Assembly (NCBI RefSeq): GCF_002814235.1
Contig: NZ_PHSU01000027.1
Span: 62,001-126,000, forward strand
From: Pseudomonas sp. QS1027
Lineage (GTDB): Bacteria; Pseudomonadota; Gammaproteobacteria; Pseudomonadales; Pseudomonadaceae
Reading direction: 5' to 3'
Length of the DNA: 64,000 nucleotides
Made by a program: the position numbers and the translations under genes. Positions 42,212-52,146 of this stretch are shown here, in pieces (positions within the stretch are counted from its first letter, which is position 1; every line of letters begins with the position of its first letter). The notes beneath the pieces were generated by a model. It did not search any database. It was not told the DNA's origin and saw only the letters and a program-made list of their open reading frames with translations.

Positions 42212-43147
42212 CTATCGTTGTTGCAAACCGACCACTTCCTTATTGACCGCCAACAACTCCGGAATCGCACCTTTGAGAAACTCTACCCAGGTTTTTATCT
42301 TGGCATCGACAAACTTTCGCGAAGGGTAGATTGCAAACAAATTCAACTCCTCAAGATGATGGTTGGGCAGTACCCGCACCAATGTTCCGCTCCTCAGTCC
42401 CTCGACAGCAGACGCAATAGGCTGTATCCCGATCCCCATTCCGCTTTTTATCGCGACGGTCATGCCATCGGCGGTATTGATGTGCAAGGGAGACAATGGC
42501 GTCGTGACGCTCTCCATGCCTTCGGGCCCTTCGAATATCCAGTTTTCAGCCGGCATGACCGTGTTCACGATTCTCAGGCAATCGTGTGAACAAAGATCTC
42601 CCGGAGACTCGGGGTGCCCGCGTTTTTCCAGGTAGGCAGGCGAAGCGCAGAGAATGCTGTAGGTGCTGCCGAGCCGCTGCGCGACAAAGCCTGAATCGGG
42701 CAGATCCCGCGCCAGCACAATCGACATGTCGTAGCCCTCCTCCAGCAAGTCGGGCAGCCGATTGGTCAGGACCAGATCAAACATCACCGAGGGATGGGTC
42801 TCTCGATACTTGGCGATGGCCTGGATCACATAGTGATTGCCGATGGCCGACATGGCGTGAATCTTCAGCCGGCCAGCCGGCATGACCTGAGCCGTACCGG
42901 CCTCCTCTTCCGCTTCACGCACCTCATCGAGGATTTTCTCGCAGCGCTGCAAATAACGCACACCGGCTTCGGTGAGTGCCAGGCGCCGGGTCGTCCGGTT
43001 GATCAGGCGGGTTTGCAGCCTGGCCTCAAGGCTGGAGATGGCTTTGGAGACGTTGGCGGTGGTGCTGTTCAGGATCTCGGCGGCCCCGGTAAAGCTGCCG
43101 CTTTGAGCGACCACCGTGAAAAAACGCATGGTCTGAAATACATCCAT
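42212..43147 (-). CDS. LysR-family transcriptional regulator
   Basis: 311 aa from ATG 43147 (GAGGTGG upstream). The winged HTH (MRFFTVVAQSGSFTGAAEIL) belongs to the large CrgA/DmlR-like LysR subgroup, as does the segment RLINRTTRRLALTEAG. The effector domain follows. The neighbouring aldo/keto reductase gene is co-oriented, 100 bases upstream, so a regulatory link is possible but not the usual divergent layout. Confidence 0.9.
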   Translation of the reverse strand: MDVFQTMRFFTVVAQSGSFTGAAEILNSTTANVSKAISSLEARLQTRLINRTTRRLALTEAGVRYLQRCEKILDEVREAEEEAGTAQVMPAGRLKIHAMSAIGNHYVIQAIAKYRETHPSVMFDLVLTNRLPDLLEEGYDMSIVLARDLPDSGFVAQRLGSTYSILCASPAYLEKRGHPESPGDLCSHDCLRIVNTVMPAENWIFEGPEGMESVTTPLSPLHINTADGMTVAIKSGMGIGIQPIASAVEGLRSGTLVRVLPNHHLEELNLFAIYPSRKFVDAKIKTWVEFLKGAIPELLAVNKEVVGLQQR

Positions 43148-43246
43148 CGTTTCCACCTCGGGAAATTGGCAAAACTACCATAGCCCAGCCTGGAGAATGG
43201 CTCGTAAAAAAGGGGCGGCCCTACAACAGCCGCCCCTGCTTACGGG

Positions 43247-44188
43247 TTATTTCTTGCGCGCAATAAACCCGGGCACGCCGGTTTCCACCACCGAGTTGAA
43301 GCGTATCCGGGTGGTGATTTCTTCGCGGATTTCAGCCATGGCCCGGTGCGGCAAGGTGGCAATATCAAAGTTTTCCTGGATATGGCTTGGTGTCGCCGAG
43401 GTGGTCAGAAAAGCGCTTCCCCGCTGTACTGCCCAGGCCAATGCGACTTGCGCCGGGGTTTTCTGCAAGCGCTGGGCGATTGCGGTCATCACCGGTTCCT
43501 CCAGCACATTGGGCTCCATGCCATGTCCAAGCGGCGCAAACGCCAGGAGGATAATGCCGTGCTCCTGGCAGAACTCGAGCAGTTCCCATTCAGGCAGGTA
43601 AGGGTGGGATTCAACCTGTACGACGGCAGGTTTTATCCGCGCCACGGCCACCAGCGCTTTCAACGCTTCCAGGGTGATATCAGACAGGCCGATGGACTTG
43701 CACCGACCTTCATCCACCAGGCGCTCAAGCGCCCTCCAGGTCTCGATCAAGGTGACGCCCGAATCGTAGATGACATGCCCCTGAAAATCCCTCGGGTCCT
43801 GGTCATCGCCGGGCTGGAAGGCAAAGGGCGTATGGATCAGGTAGCAATCGATGTAATCCACCTGAAGTCGGCGGCAGCTGGCGGCAAACGCCGGCTCGAC
43901 GCGTTCGGGACGATGGTTGGTATTCCACAGCTTCGTGGTGATGAACAGCTCTTCTCGCCGAACCTTACCGGTCTGCAAAACCTCCTGTAGGGCTACACCG
44001 ACACTTTCCTCGTTGCGATAGCGCTCCGCACAATCGAAATGACGAAAGCCCGTTTCCAACGCTGCCTTGACCGCTTGCGTGGTCACCGAGAGGTCTCGAA
44101 ACAGCGTGCCAAAACCAACGGCAGGCATCTCACCGGTTCCGTGAGCAATAGGGAATCTGGTGTCGCGAAGCGCATCGTGATAAGTCAT
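43247..44188 (-). CDS. Aldo/keto reductase
   Basis: 313 aa from ATG 44188 with GGAGTAAAGG upstream; the frame extends to 44242 without a ribosome site. It has a TIM-barrel NAD(P)H-dependent reductase layout: catalytic Asp and Tyr in DCAERYRNEE, Lys in TTKLWN, His in YLIHTPF, and the NADP-binding end with TTSATPSHIQEN. The substrate is a carbonyl compound, unknown. Members of this subgroup are close to plant/fungal aldose-type reductases. Confidence 0.9.
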   Translation of the reverse strand: MTYHDALRDTRFPIAHGTGEMPAVGFGTLFRDLSVTTQAVKAALETGFRHFDCAERYRNEESVGVALQEVLQTGKVRREELFITTKLWNTNHRPERVEPAFAASCRRLQVDYIDCYLIHTPFAFQPGDDQDPRDFQGHVIYDSGVTLIETWRALERLVDEGRCKSIGLSDITLEALKALVAVARIKPAVVQVESHPYLPEWELLEFCQEHGIILLAFAPLGHGMEPNVLEEPVMTAIAQRLQKTPAQVALAWAVQRGSAFLTTSATPSHIQENFDIATLPHRAMAEIREEITTRIRFNSVVETGVPGFIARKK

Positions 44189-44321
44189 GCCTTTACTCCA
44201 TTGCCTGGGGCCACAACCGCAACCACGGCAGTGACCGTTCATAAAACTTGGGGATGCCGGCCAGTACGCGAAGAAGGTCCGCTAATACATGGCTTGGCCA
44301 GGGGTTCGGGCGTTGCCGCTG

Positions 44322-45770
44322 TTAGCGACCCGCCACTTTTTGCTCAAGAACACCGACAGAGTTACCGCCGAGCGCCACGAACAGCCGCACCGTGTCGAGA
44401 TACCGGGCGGTCTTCACACGGATCTGTCCCAGTAGCGCCTGCTGGTACGCACGCTCGGCCTCCAGCACTTGAAGCACACTGTTCTCGCCTTGCGCGTAGG
44501 CCTGTTGGTTCAAGCGCAAACTGGTTTCGGCGGCGCGCAGCGCGTCCCCTTGGGCGAGGTTTTCCTGCTCGTCATGGTTGATCGCCTGCAACGTGTCGGC
44601 GACCTGGCCGAACGACTGGATGACCGTTTGCTGGTAGCCGGCGAGAGACGCCTTGTAGCCGTCAACTGCCGCCTGGCGTTCAGCCTTGAGCGTTCCGCCA
44701 TCGAAGATCGGCCCCGCCAGCCCCGCCGCGAAACCCCAGAGCGCCGCGCCGCCATTGCCGGAAGCGGCCTGCGCCAAGGACGCGGAAAGCTCGACGTGCG
44801 GATACAGGTTCGCGGTGGCGATACCCACGGCGGCACTGGCCATGTGCAAGTCAGCTTCGGCTTGCCGGACATCGGGTCGGTCGTGGGCCATTTCCGAAGG
44901 CACACTGACCGGCACGCCGGAGGGCAAGACAAACTCGGCCAGATCGAAGTCCGGCGCGATCCAGTCAGCCGGCCCCTTCCCGGTCAGAATCGACAGCGCA
45001 TGGCGTGCCGCATCCCGCTGCTGGGCCAGGGGCGGTAACAGCGTGCGATCCTGCGCCAAGCGCGTCTCGGCCAGTGCAACATCGATCTGCGTGGTGCTGC
45101 CGTTGAGGTGGGCCATGCGCACCAGCTCAAGATTCCTGCTGTCATTGGCCAGCAGTGTCTCGACCGCCACCCTCTGCGCGTTGGCAGAGGCCAGCAGCAG
45201 CGCCTGGCTGGCGACGTTGCCAGTCAGGGTCAGATAGGCCGCTTCGTAGCGATGCGTCTGAAGATCGACAAGGGCGGCTTGTTGTTCAACCCGCCGCTTG
45301 TTACCGCCGAACGCATCCAGGTCGAAGCTGACCTGCGGCCCGATGCTGTAGAAATTGGCCACCGATGGGTCGGCGGCGGTATGGACCCGTTGGCGACCGG
45401 CCTGGGCGGCAAAGTCGACCTGCGGATAGAGCGCGCCCTGCGCAGCAAGCACGGACGAAGCCGCCTGCCGGAGCGTCGCGTCAGCCGCCACCAGCTCAAG
45501 ATTGCCATCGATTGCCCGACGGACAACCTGATCGAGCTTGGGTGATTGAAAGGCCGACCACCAGTCACCACTGGCCTTCTTGCCCAGGTCAATCCTGCCG
45601 CTCTGACCCAGCCCCTGCTCGGCCTGTTGGTCATAGTGCTGCGACAGGCTTTCCGGTGGAGCCTTGTAGTCAGGGCCGACGGTACAGGCAGACAGGAAAA
45701 AAGCCGCCGACACCGCACCGACCGTCACAGGGAACCGCTGTCTGTTGAGAACGAACGCATGGGGTTTCAT
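44322..45770 (-). CDS. Outer-membrane efflux lipoprotein (OprM/NodT family)
   Basis: 482 aa. The lipoprotein signal ends in the lipobox VSAAFFLSAC, then TVGPDYKAPP, the standard opening of NodT-family outer-membrane factors. Two homologous TolC-like halves contain long helices (DATLRQAASSVLAAQGALYP; RPDVRQAEADLHMASAAVGI). It would form the trimeric outer-membrane channel of the pump encoded by the two upstream genes (19-base gap to the MFS gene). Confidence 0.92.
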   Translation of the reverse strand: MKPHAFVLNRQRFPVTVGAVSAAFFLSACTVGPDYKAPPESLSQHYDQQAEQGLGQSGRIDLGKKASGDWWSAFQSPKLDQVVRRAIDGNLELVAADATLRQAASSVLAAQGALYPQVDFAAQAGRQRVHTAADPSVANFYSIGPQVSFDLDAFGGNKRRVEQQAALVDLQTHRYEAAYLTLTGNVASQALLLASANAQRVAVETLLANDSRNLELVRMAHLNGSTTQIDVALAETRLAQDRTLLPPLAQQRDAARHALSILTGKGPADWIAPDFDLAEFVLPSGVPVSVPSEMAHDRPDVRQAEADLHMASAAVGIATANLYPHVELSASLAQAASGNGGAALWGFAAGLAGPIFDGGTLKAERQAAVDGYKASLAGYQQTVIQSFGQVADTLQAINHDEQENLAQGDALRAAETSLRLNQQAYAQGENSVLQVLEAERAYQQALLGQIRVKTARYLDTVRLFVALGGNSVGVLEQKVAGR

Positions 45771-45789
45771 TTGCCAGACTCCACGAAAA

Positions 45790-47262
45790 CTAGTTGGTCG
45801 GAACGGGTTTGCGAAGCAACAGGACCAGCGGACTCACCAGCAGCATCGCCCACATCAAAATCTTGAATTGGTCGACGATGGCGATAAAAGCCGCCTGGCC
45901 GGTGATCAGTTCGTTGAGCCCACCCAGTGTCGGCAACGACGTCGAGGCCGCCACGCGATACGCGGTCAGATGGCTGGCCAGCGCCTGGTGCATCGCCTGC
46001 GTGTTGTTGAAGAAGCAGGCCTGCACCACCGCCACGCCGATCGTGCTGCCGTAGACCCGGGCCAGATTGAAAAAGCCCGTCCCTTCCGGGCGCAGCTTCG
46101 GGTCCAGGGTGCTGAACGCCACCTTGCTCAGCGCCGGCATCAATACCCCGAGACCGGCGCCCTGGAGCGCACCCGCAACCGCCACTGGCCACCCATCCAT
46201 CAACGGCGAATAACCGAGCATCAGCCAGTTGGCATAGATCACCACGGCGATGCCCCCGGCCACGAAGGGACGACGGTCGAGACGTTCGGGAACGCGCCCC
46301 ATCAACAGGAAGGCACCGACCAACCCGACACCGCGCGGTATCGTCAGATAGCCCGTGGTGTCAGGCGGAAAGCCGAGCAGTTCATCCAACATCGGCGAGG
46401 TCAGCGCCATGGTCGACAGCAGCACAAAACCGAGGGCGAAAAACATCACGGTGGACAGCACGAAGTTGCGGTCCCGGAACAAGCCCTTGCTGAGGAAATG
46501 CACCTTGGCGGTCAACACATGCACCACGAACAGGTAGAGCCCCAACGCACAGGCCACAGCTTCCAGCCAGATCTCCAGTGAAGCGAACCACTCCAGGCGC
46601 TCGCCACGGTCGAGCAACATTTGCAGGCCGATCATGCCCAGCGTGAAGCTGCCGAAGCCGAAAAAATCAAAGGGTGGGCGTTGCTCGGCCTTTTTCTCCT
46701 GGAGCAAAAGGGTCACCACAAGGAAGATGAACGCCGACAACGGAACGCTGATGTAGAAGATCGAGCGCCAGCCGTAAAGCTCGCCGAGCCAGCCACCGAG
46801 ACTCGGGCCGCTGACGATGCCCAGCAGCACAATGGCCGTCCACCTAGGGCCAAATGTCCCACGCCGTGCAGGCGGCAAAGTCTCCATGGCGATGGCCATC
46901 GACAGCGGTGCCAGCACACCACTTGCGGCGCCCTGGACAATCCGTGCACCGACGAACTCCAGCGCAGTGGTTGCCTGGGTCGCGAGCAGCAGGCCAAGGA
47001 TGAAGAACGCTATCGCGGCTTGATAGACCACCTTCAAGCCGTAGCGACCGGCGAGCCACTGCGCCAGCGGCAGGGTGATCGCGCTCGCCGCCAGGTACGA
47101 AGTGAAGACCCAACCCGCCTGGTCGTCGCTCATCGACAGGGCGCCCTGGATAAACCGCAGCACCGCATTCGGCAGCGGCAGGCTGGCGGACTGCATATAG
47201 GTCACGAACAGCGCGGCAAACCTGAGGGTACGCGCGCCCTCCCCTCCGGGCTTGGCGTTCAT
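45790..47262 (-). CDS. DHA2-family multidrug MFS transporter (EmrB-like)
   Basis: 490 aa with 14 predicted membrane segments. DHA2 signs are QAGWVFTSYLAASAITLPLA in TM2 and the motif C-like GVLAPLSMAIAMETLPP, GIVSGPSLGGWL. It is a proton-driven drug exporter. It overlaps the HlyD gene by 4 bases and is followed by the outer-membrane factor, giving a complete tripartite EmrAB-TolC-type pump in one operon under a divergent TetR. Confidence 0.92.
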   Translation of the reverse strand: MNAKPGGEGARTLRFAALFVTYMQSASLPLPNAVLRFIQGALSMSDDQAGWVFTSYLAASAITLPLAQWLAGRYGLKVVYQAAIAFFILGLLLATQATTALEFVGARIVQGAASGVLAPLSMAIAMETLPPARRGTFGPRWTAIVLLGIVSGPSLGGWLGELYGWRSIFYISVPLSAFIFLVVTLLLQEKKAEQRPPFDFFGFGSFTLGMIGLQMLLDRGERLEWFASLEIWLEAVACALGLYLFVVHVLTAKVHFLSKGLFRDRNFVLSTVMFFALGFVLLSTMALTSPMLDELLGFPPDTTGYLTIPRGVGLVGAFLLMGRVPERLDRRPFVAGGIAVVIYANWLMLGYSPLMDGWPVAVAGALQGAGLGVLMPALSKVAFSTLDPKLRPEGTGFFNLARVYGSTIGVAVVQACFFNNTQAMHQALASHLTAYRVAASTSLPTLGGLNELITGQAAFIAIVDQFKILMWAMLLVSPLVLLLRKPVPTN

Positions 47263-48395
47263 TGGTCAGTCCCCGCGCTCAACAGCGCCGCGAGCGGCTG
47301 CCACCAGGACGAGCGATAGCCGGTGTCGACCTTGACCGTGGCACTGGTACCGGAGAACAGCGGCAGATCCGGATCGGCTTGATCGAGTTCGAGTCGAACC
47401 GGAACCCGCTGGACCACCTTGACCCAGTTGCCGGTGGCATTTTCCGGCGGCAACAGGGCGAAGTCCGCGCCGGCCCCCGGGCTCATGCTGATCACGTGGG
47501 CCTTGAAGGCGTGCCCCGGATAGGTATCGATACGGATGGTCGCGGCCTGGCCCGGGTGCATATGGGTCAACTCCGTTTCACGGAAGTTGGCCTCGACCCA
47601 AACCCGCCGGGACAACAGGGCAAAAGCCGGCGCACCGTTGCTGACATAGTTGCCGACCTGCAGATCATCGACCTTGGCGACGATGCCATCGTCCGGCGCA
47701 TAAACCGTGGCGTACGAGAGGTAGAGCTGCGCTTCGTCGAGTTGCGCCTTGGCTTCACGGATCGCCGGGTGGCTATCGACTTCGATATCCGGATTACCGT
47801 TCAACGCAACCACCGTGCTGGCGATCTGTTGTTCGATAGACGCCACGTGCTGCCGTGCCATTTTAAGGTCGGTGTCCGCACGCTCGTAGACAGAACGCGA
47901 GACGAACTCGGTCGCCACCAACGCCTGCTTGCGGGTGAGCTCCTTTTGATCGAAGCCGGCCGACTCCTTGGCCGATTGCAGTTCAGCCTGTTGCTGGCGG
48001 TAGCTGGCCTTGAGCCCCTGGATGCGCAGCCGCACCACGCTCAACTGGGCTTCGGCGCGGTTGACCGCGATCTGGAACGGCTCCGGATTGATCCGAAACA
48101 GCACCTGGCCCTTGCGCACCCACTGGTTGTCCTCAACGGCGATTTCCACCACCTGCCCGGAAACCCGAGCGTTGACCGAGGCCTTCGCCACCCGGGCGTA
48201 GGCGTTGTCGGTCGAGACATAGGGCTCGCCGGCCAGATAGCGGGCATACCCGACCGCCGCGAAAAGTACCGGGACACCGACCATCAGCAGTGGCCGCAAC
48301 CGCTCTTTGATGGGTTTGCGGACAAACGTGCCAGCCGGGTTCGGCCCGGGGTGCTCGAAGCTCTGCGAAGCGGGGATGTCGAACTGTTGGGTCAT
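47259..48395 (-). CDS. HlyD/EmrA-family membrane-fusion protein
   Basis: 378 aa from ATG 48395 (AAAGGTG upstream); a long upstream in-frame extension overlaps the regulator promoter and is rejected. A single membrane anchor near residues 33-55 is followed by the biotinyl-lipoyl-like domain (YVSTDNAYARVAKASVNARV), a coiled-coil hairpin (about 110-215) and a beta-barrel domain with RVWVEANFRETEL. It bridges the MFS pump to the outer-membrane channel. Confidence 0.93.
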   Translation of the reverse strand: MTQQFDIPASQSFEHPGPNPAGTFVRKPIKERLRPLLMVGVPVLFAAVGYARYLAGEPYVSTDNAYARVAKASVNARVSGQVVEIAVEDNQWVRKGQVLFRINPEPFQIAVNRAEAQLSVVRLRIQGLKASYRQQQAELQSAKESAGFDQKELTRKQALVATEFVSRSVYERADTDLKMARQHVASIEQQIASTVVALNGNPDIEVDSHPAIREAKAQLDEAQLYLSYATVYAPDDGIVAKVDDLQVGNYVSNGAPAFALLSRRVWVEANFRETELTHMHPGQAATIRIDTYPGHAFKAHVISMSPGAGADFALLPPENATGNWVKVVQRVPVRLELDQADPDLPLFSGTSATVKVDTGYRSSWWQPLAALLSAGTDQ

Positions 48396-48567
48396 GATCG
48401 AATGCACCTTTAACCGGGAAATCGAAACCGCGAAATCACCTGCGGTCCCGAGATCAATCGTTGCTGTGAGAAAGCAGTCCATGCGCGGTCTGGAGGGTTG
48501 CTCCACCGCACCTGTTTCATCGCAGCACCACCCGCTTCGAGCTCCGCCACAACAAACCTGAGATTCA

Positions 48568-48584
48568 GGAACTTCTGGTTCCTT
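48568..48584. promoter_or_regulatory. Inverted repeat, candidate TetR operator
   Basis: AGGAAC-TTCTG-GTTCCT, perfect 6-bp arms around 5 bases, between the divergent tetR and emrA-like genes. Confidence 0.5.
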
Positions 48585-48647
48585 AATTTTGTGCGATGGT
48601 GTAAGAATATCCCCACGCAAGCCTTCACTCAAGGATTTTTATACAAC

Positions 48648-49271
48648 ATGGCACAAAATAAAATTACCGAGGCCAAAGGCCGTGGCCGACCTCGTGCGTA
48701 TGACCCGCAGACAGCCCTGCAGCAGGCGCTTGGGGTTTTCTGGAGTACCGGGTATGCCGGCGCGTCGCTGGACAGCATCGCCACGGCGGCCGGGATGAAC
48801 CGTCCCAGCCTGTATGCGGCGTTCGGCGACAAACACGCCCTCTATATCAAGGCATTCGAGCAGTATTGGGCGCAGGCCTCGGCCGCCGTGCACGAGGCAC
48901 TGACGGACAGCAGGCTGACCTTGCGCGAGGCGTTGCTGGGTTTCTACGAGGGGCAGTTGTCGATCTATTTCTCGGGTGACGGTCAGCCACGGGGTTGCTT
49001 TGTGATCGGCACGGCCACCACCGAGGCCGCCGAAGACCGTGAAATACGCGACCTGCTTGCGGATCGCCTGAGCCAGCTCGATGCCGATCTCGAAGCACGC
49101 CTGCGCCTGGCCGTCGACGCCGGCGAATTGAAAGCCGATGCCGACCCGGCCGCCCTTGCCGTACTCGCCTCCTCCCTGCTGCACAGCCTTTCGATACGGG
49201 CCCGGGCGGGCAAGTCCCGAGCGGAGCTGACGGAGCTGGCAGGCAATGCGGTCAAGGTGATCTGCGGGTGA
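48648..49271 (+). CDS. TetR-family repressor of the efflux operon
   Basis: 207 aa, ATG 48648 with AAGGA upstream. The N-terminal HTH is GYAGASLDSIATAAGMNRPS followed by LYAAFGDKHALYIKAF; the C-terminal ligand domain resembles the AcrR/NemR-like group (SIYFSGDGQPRGCFVIGTAT). It is divergent from the tripartite pump and should repress it until a toxic compound binds. The cysteine in GCFVIGT is conserved in several redox/electrophile-sensing relatives. Confidence 0.92.
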   Translation: MAQNKITEAKGRGRPRAYDPQTALQQALGVFWSTGYAGASLDSIATAAGMNRPSLYAAFGDKHALYIKAFEQYWAQASAAVHEALTDSRLTLREALLGFYEGQLSIYFSGDGQPRGCFVIGTATTEAAEDREIRDLLADRLSQLDADLEARLRLAVDAGELKADADPAALAVLASSLLHSLSIRARAGKSRAELTELAGNAVKVICG

Positions 49272-49277
49272 GATCGA

Positions 49278-49856
49278 ATGGACTGCTCGGCACCCGCCGG
49301 GCTTGTGAGGTGTGGTGTGGCTGAAAGACTCGAAGACATTCTTGATGAAGGCCTTGCGGTGATTTTCTGCGGCATCAATCCGGGACTGCTGGCAGCCGCC
49401 CAGGGGCATCACTTTGCGGGCCGAAACAATCGCTTCTGGCGCACGCTGCATCTGGCCGGATTTACCCCCGAGGAAATCCACCCGGAAAACGATCGGACGA
49501 TCTTGCAGCATGGGTGTGGATTGACCGCCGTGGTTGAACGGCCCACGGCGCGCGCGGATCAGCTGTCCCCTGCTGAGTTCACCGCCATCGCCCAGGACTT
49601 TGAACACAAGATCGCCCGCTACGCGCCCCGTTTCGTGGCCTTTCTCGGCAAGGCGGCGTACTGCGGATTGTCCGGCCAACGGGACGTGGCCTGGGGCCTT
49701 CAGCCACAGACCTTCGGCAATGCCGCGGTCTGGGTCCTGCCCAATCCCAGTGGGCGCAATCGTGCGTTCAGCCTTGATCAACTGGTGGCCGCCTACCGTC
49801 AACTCCATCTGACAGCGCACGGGCACCTTTCGGCCCTGGAAAAGACCGAATCCTAA
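49278..49856 (+). CDS. mug: G/U (G/T) mismatch-specific DNA glycosylase
   Basis: 192 aa (a GTG at 49317 would give a 179-residue form nearer to the usual length of about 170). The uracil-DNA-glycosylase-superfamily motifs specific for Mug/TDG are present: VIFCGINPGLLAA with the catalytic Asn, HHFAGRNNRFW, and LPNPSGRNRAF for strand wedge insertion. It removes uracil, ethenocytosine or thymine opposite guanine in base-excision repair. It follows tetR by 6 bases, so it may be read through from that promoter. Confidence 0.9.
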   Translation: MDCSAPAGLVRCGVAERLEDILDEGLAVIFCGINPGLLAAAQGHHFAGRNNRFWRTLHLAGFTPEEIHPENDRTILQHGCGLTAVVERPTARADQLSPAEFTAIAQDFEHKIARYAPRFVAFLGKAAYCGLSGQRDVAWGLQPQTFGNAAVWVLPNPSGRNRAFSLDQLVAAYRQLHLTAHGHLSALEKTES

Positions 49857-49942
49857 TTTCTCGATACCCCCACCCTATTTATCAAATTGCACCTGCCCAC
49901 CTGCGATGACCTAATCAGAGCTTTGTTAACTAAGGCTCACCA

Positions 49943-51133
49943 ATGGAAAATGTACGAGCTTCAAGCACCCACGCCGCATGGTTGATGGTCAGTGTGGTGT
50001 TGGTCGCCCTCAATCTGAGGCCTTCCATGGCCGCGGTCGGGCCCTTGCTATCGGCGATTCGCGGCGATATCCCCTTGAGTTTCAGCGCGGCCTCGCTGCT
50101 GACCATGCTGCCGGTCATGGCGATGGGGTTGGCGATGTTCCTCGGGATGCGTTTTGCCCAGCGCTTCGGCGAACACCGCACCATTGTCCTGTCCTTGCTG
50201 ATCATCGGCCTGGCGACGGCTTCGCGACTCTACCTGGACAGCACCGTCGAGCTGATCCTCAGTGCGGTGCTGGCAGGCCTCGGCATCGCCCTGATCCAAG
50301 CGGTGATGCCGGCGCTGATCAAGTCGCGCTTCAGCAATAACGTCTCGCTGTTCATGGGGGGCTACGTGACCTCGATCATGGGCGGTGCCGCGCTCGCAGC
50401 GTCGTTCTCGCCGTTCGTCCTGGCGCAAACCGGAAGCTGGCGGATCAGCCTGGCCATCTGGGCGCTGCTGGCGCTGGTCGGCCTGGTGGTCTGGTTCGCC
50501 CAGCGCTCGGCGGTCCCGCACTTGCCGCAGACTTCGACGAGCACCCAACAGGAGTCGTTCTTCGGTAACTCAAGGGCCTGGCTGCTGGCGATCTTCTTCG
50601 GCCTCGGCACGGCGTCCTACACCTGCGTGCTGGCCTGGCTGGCGCCCTATTACGTGGAAAAAGGCTGGAGCGAACAAAGCGCCGGCTTGCTGCTGGGCCT
50701 GCTGACCGCCATGGAAGTGGTGTCCGGCCTGGTCACCCCGGCCATTGCCAACCGCAGCCAGGACCGCCGCCTGGTGCTGGCGGTATTGCTGCTCTTGATC
50801 ATCGCCGGCTTCTGCGGCCTGAGCCTCAGCCCGCAACACTTCACCCTGCTCTGGCCATGCTTGCTGGGCCTGGGTATCGGCGGATTGTTCCCGATGAGCC
50901 TGATCGTCTCCCTCGACCACCTGGACAACCCGCGTCGTGCCGGCGGCCTGACCGCGTTCGTGCAAGGCATCGGCTATCTGATCGCCGGGCTCTCGCCGCT
51001 GATTGCCGGGGTGATTCGTGACCAGTTGGGCAGCTTCGAGTGGGCCTGGTGGTCGCTGACGGCGGTGATGGCCGTGATGATCGTGATGGTCTTGCGCTTC
51101 AACCCGAAGCATTACGCACGGCACATCCAATAG
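49943..51133 (+). CDS. CynX/NimT-family MFS transporter
   Basis: 396 aa, 12 membrane segments. ALNLRPSMAAVGPLLSAIRG near TM1 is the signature of the CynX/NimT (cyanate / 2-nitroimidazole) MFS group. The large central loop at about 190-215 is Gln/Ser/Thr-rich. Single gene, no nearby cynS or other cyanate gene, so cyanate transport should not be assumed; exporters of drugs or antibiotics occur in the group. Confidence 0.88.
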   Translation: MENVRASSTHAAWLMVSVVLVALNLRPSMAAVGPLLSAIRGDIPLSFSAASLLTMLPVMAMGLAMFLGMRFAQRFGEHRTIVLSLLIIGLATASRLYLDSTVELILSAVLAGLGIALIQAVMPALIKSRFSNNVSLFMGGYVTSIMGGAALAASFSPFVLAQTGSWRISLAIWALLALVGLVVWFAQRSAVPHLPQTSTSTQQESFFGNSRAWLLAIFFGLGTASYTCVLAWLAPYYVEKGWSEQSAGLLLGLLTAMEVVSGLVTPAIANRSQDRRLVLAVLLLLIIAGFCGLSLSPQHFTLLWPCLLGLGIGGLFPMSLIVSLDHLDNPRRAGGLTAFVQGIGYLIAGLSPLIAGVIRDQLGSFEWAWWSLTAVMAVMIVMVLRFNPKHYARHIQ

Positions 51134-51150
51134 TCATCGAAGGTCCTTTC

Positions 51151-51190
51151 AAGGTTTCCACATGGGCTGATCAGCCCGTGAGGAAACCTT
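51151..51190. repeat. 40-bp near-perfect palindrome
   Basis: AAGGTTTCCACATGGGCTGA followed directly by TCAGCCCGTGAGGAAACCTT: 18 of 20 base pairs match and there is no loop. It is 17 bases after the MFS stop, without a T-run. It could be a terminator for both converging units or a mobile palindromic element. Confidence 0.6.
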
Positions 51191-51234
51191 CTGGAGGCAA
51201 AGACGGAGATGGCCGGGCATCCGTGAAAATCTAT

Positions 51235-52146
51235 TCAAGGAACGAAAGTATCGTTTGCACTCACCTTCAACCACGGGTGCAGCTGCGTCGTACCCGCCAG
51301 ATCCGAGAGGTACATGGGCGCACCGTCATAGACGATGGTCTTGATACCCTCACCGCCGTAACCCTGCTGACGGCCCCGTTCGACAATCTGCCTGAACATG
51401 GCCGGGGTCACGAACAACCTGATATTGCCCAGCGTGCCCGCCAGCTCAAACAACTCGTCAGCCTTGAAACCACGAGACTCGGGAACGACATGGCGGGCGG
51501 CGCGGCGCACATGGATCAAGTGGTAAAGGCCCGCGCAGTGAGACATCGGCGCGGCATACACCACCGCATCATCCGCGCCGAGCGGATCGGTATCGGCCGG
51601 ATAGCGCAGTGACATGGCCGTCAGGTCGCCGTGGCTGAGCATCACGCCCTTGGCGTCGCCGGTGGTGCCGGTGGAGTAGAACAACCAGGCCAGGTCATCG
51701 GCCTGACGCGGACAAGGCCTGTCGGGGGGCGCAGCGGTCGAAACAAGCGCGCCCATATCCTCTCGATCCAACTCCAGACAACCCAGGGGCAGTCTCTCGG
51801 GCGAGAACACCTGGCCGCCATCGGTGAAAATCAGCCGGGCCTCGGTGTTACCGACGATCCAGCCGGCTTCGACGGGGTGCAGCTTACAGTTGATCGGCAC
51901 CGCTACCGCCCCGGCCCACCAGATGGCGTAGAGCAGCTCGAGATATTCGCAACAGTTCTCCATGAACAGGGCAACACGGTCGCCAGGGACAATCCCGTGT
52001 TCGTCGATCAGGTACGCAGCGCGGTAGCGGACCAGGGCGGCAAAGGCGCCATAGTTGGCGACTTGCCGCTGCCCTTCGAACAAGGCCGGCCGCTCCGGGC
52101 AACGCTGGCCGGCGGCGTCCAGCCAGTTGGCAATATTCATGCTCAT
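51235..52146 (-). pseudogene. C-terminally truncated acyl-CoA synthetase (AMP-binding)
   Basis: 303 aa where the family has 500-550. The N-terminal AMP-binding part is intact (PERPALFEGQRQVANYGAFA; P-loop-like AWLFYSTGTTGDAKGVMLSH; APMSHCAGLYHL; IVYDGAPMY). Homology then stops, and an unrelated tail ends at 51235. The adenylation motif with the essential Tyr-Gly-x-x-E, and the whole C-terminal lid domain with its catalytic Lys, are missing, so CoA-ligase activity is impossible. ATG 52146 or 52140, GAGGG upstream. The 3' part was probably lost in a deletion. Confidence 0.8.

Noticed and set aside
48396..48632. N-terminal extension of the EmrA-like protein
   Set aside because: It would cover the promoter and operator region; residues are not signal- or domain-like, and ATG 48395 has a good ribosome site.
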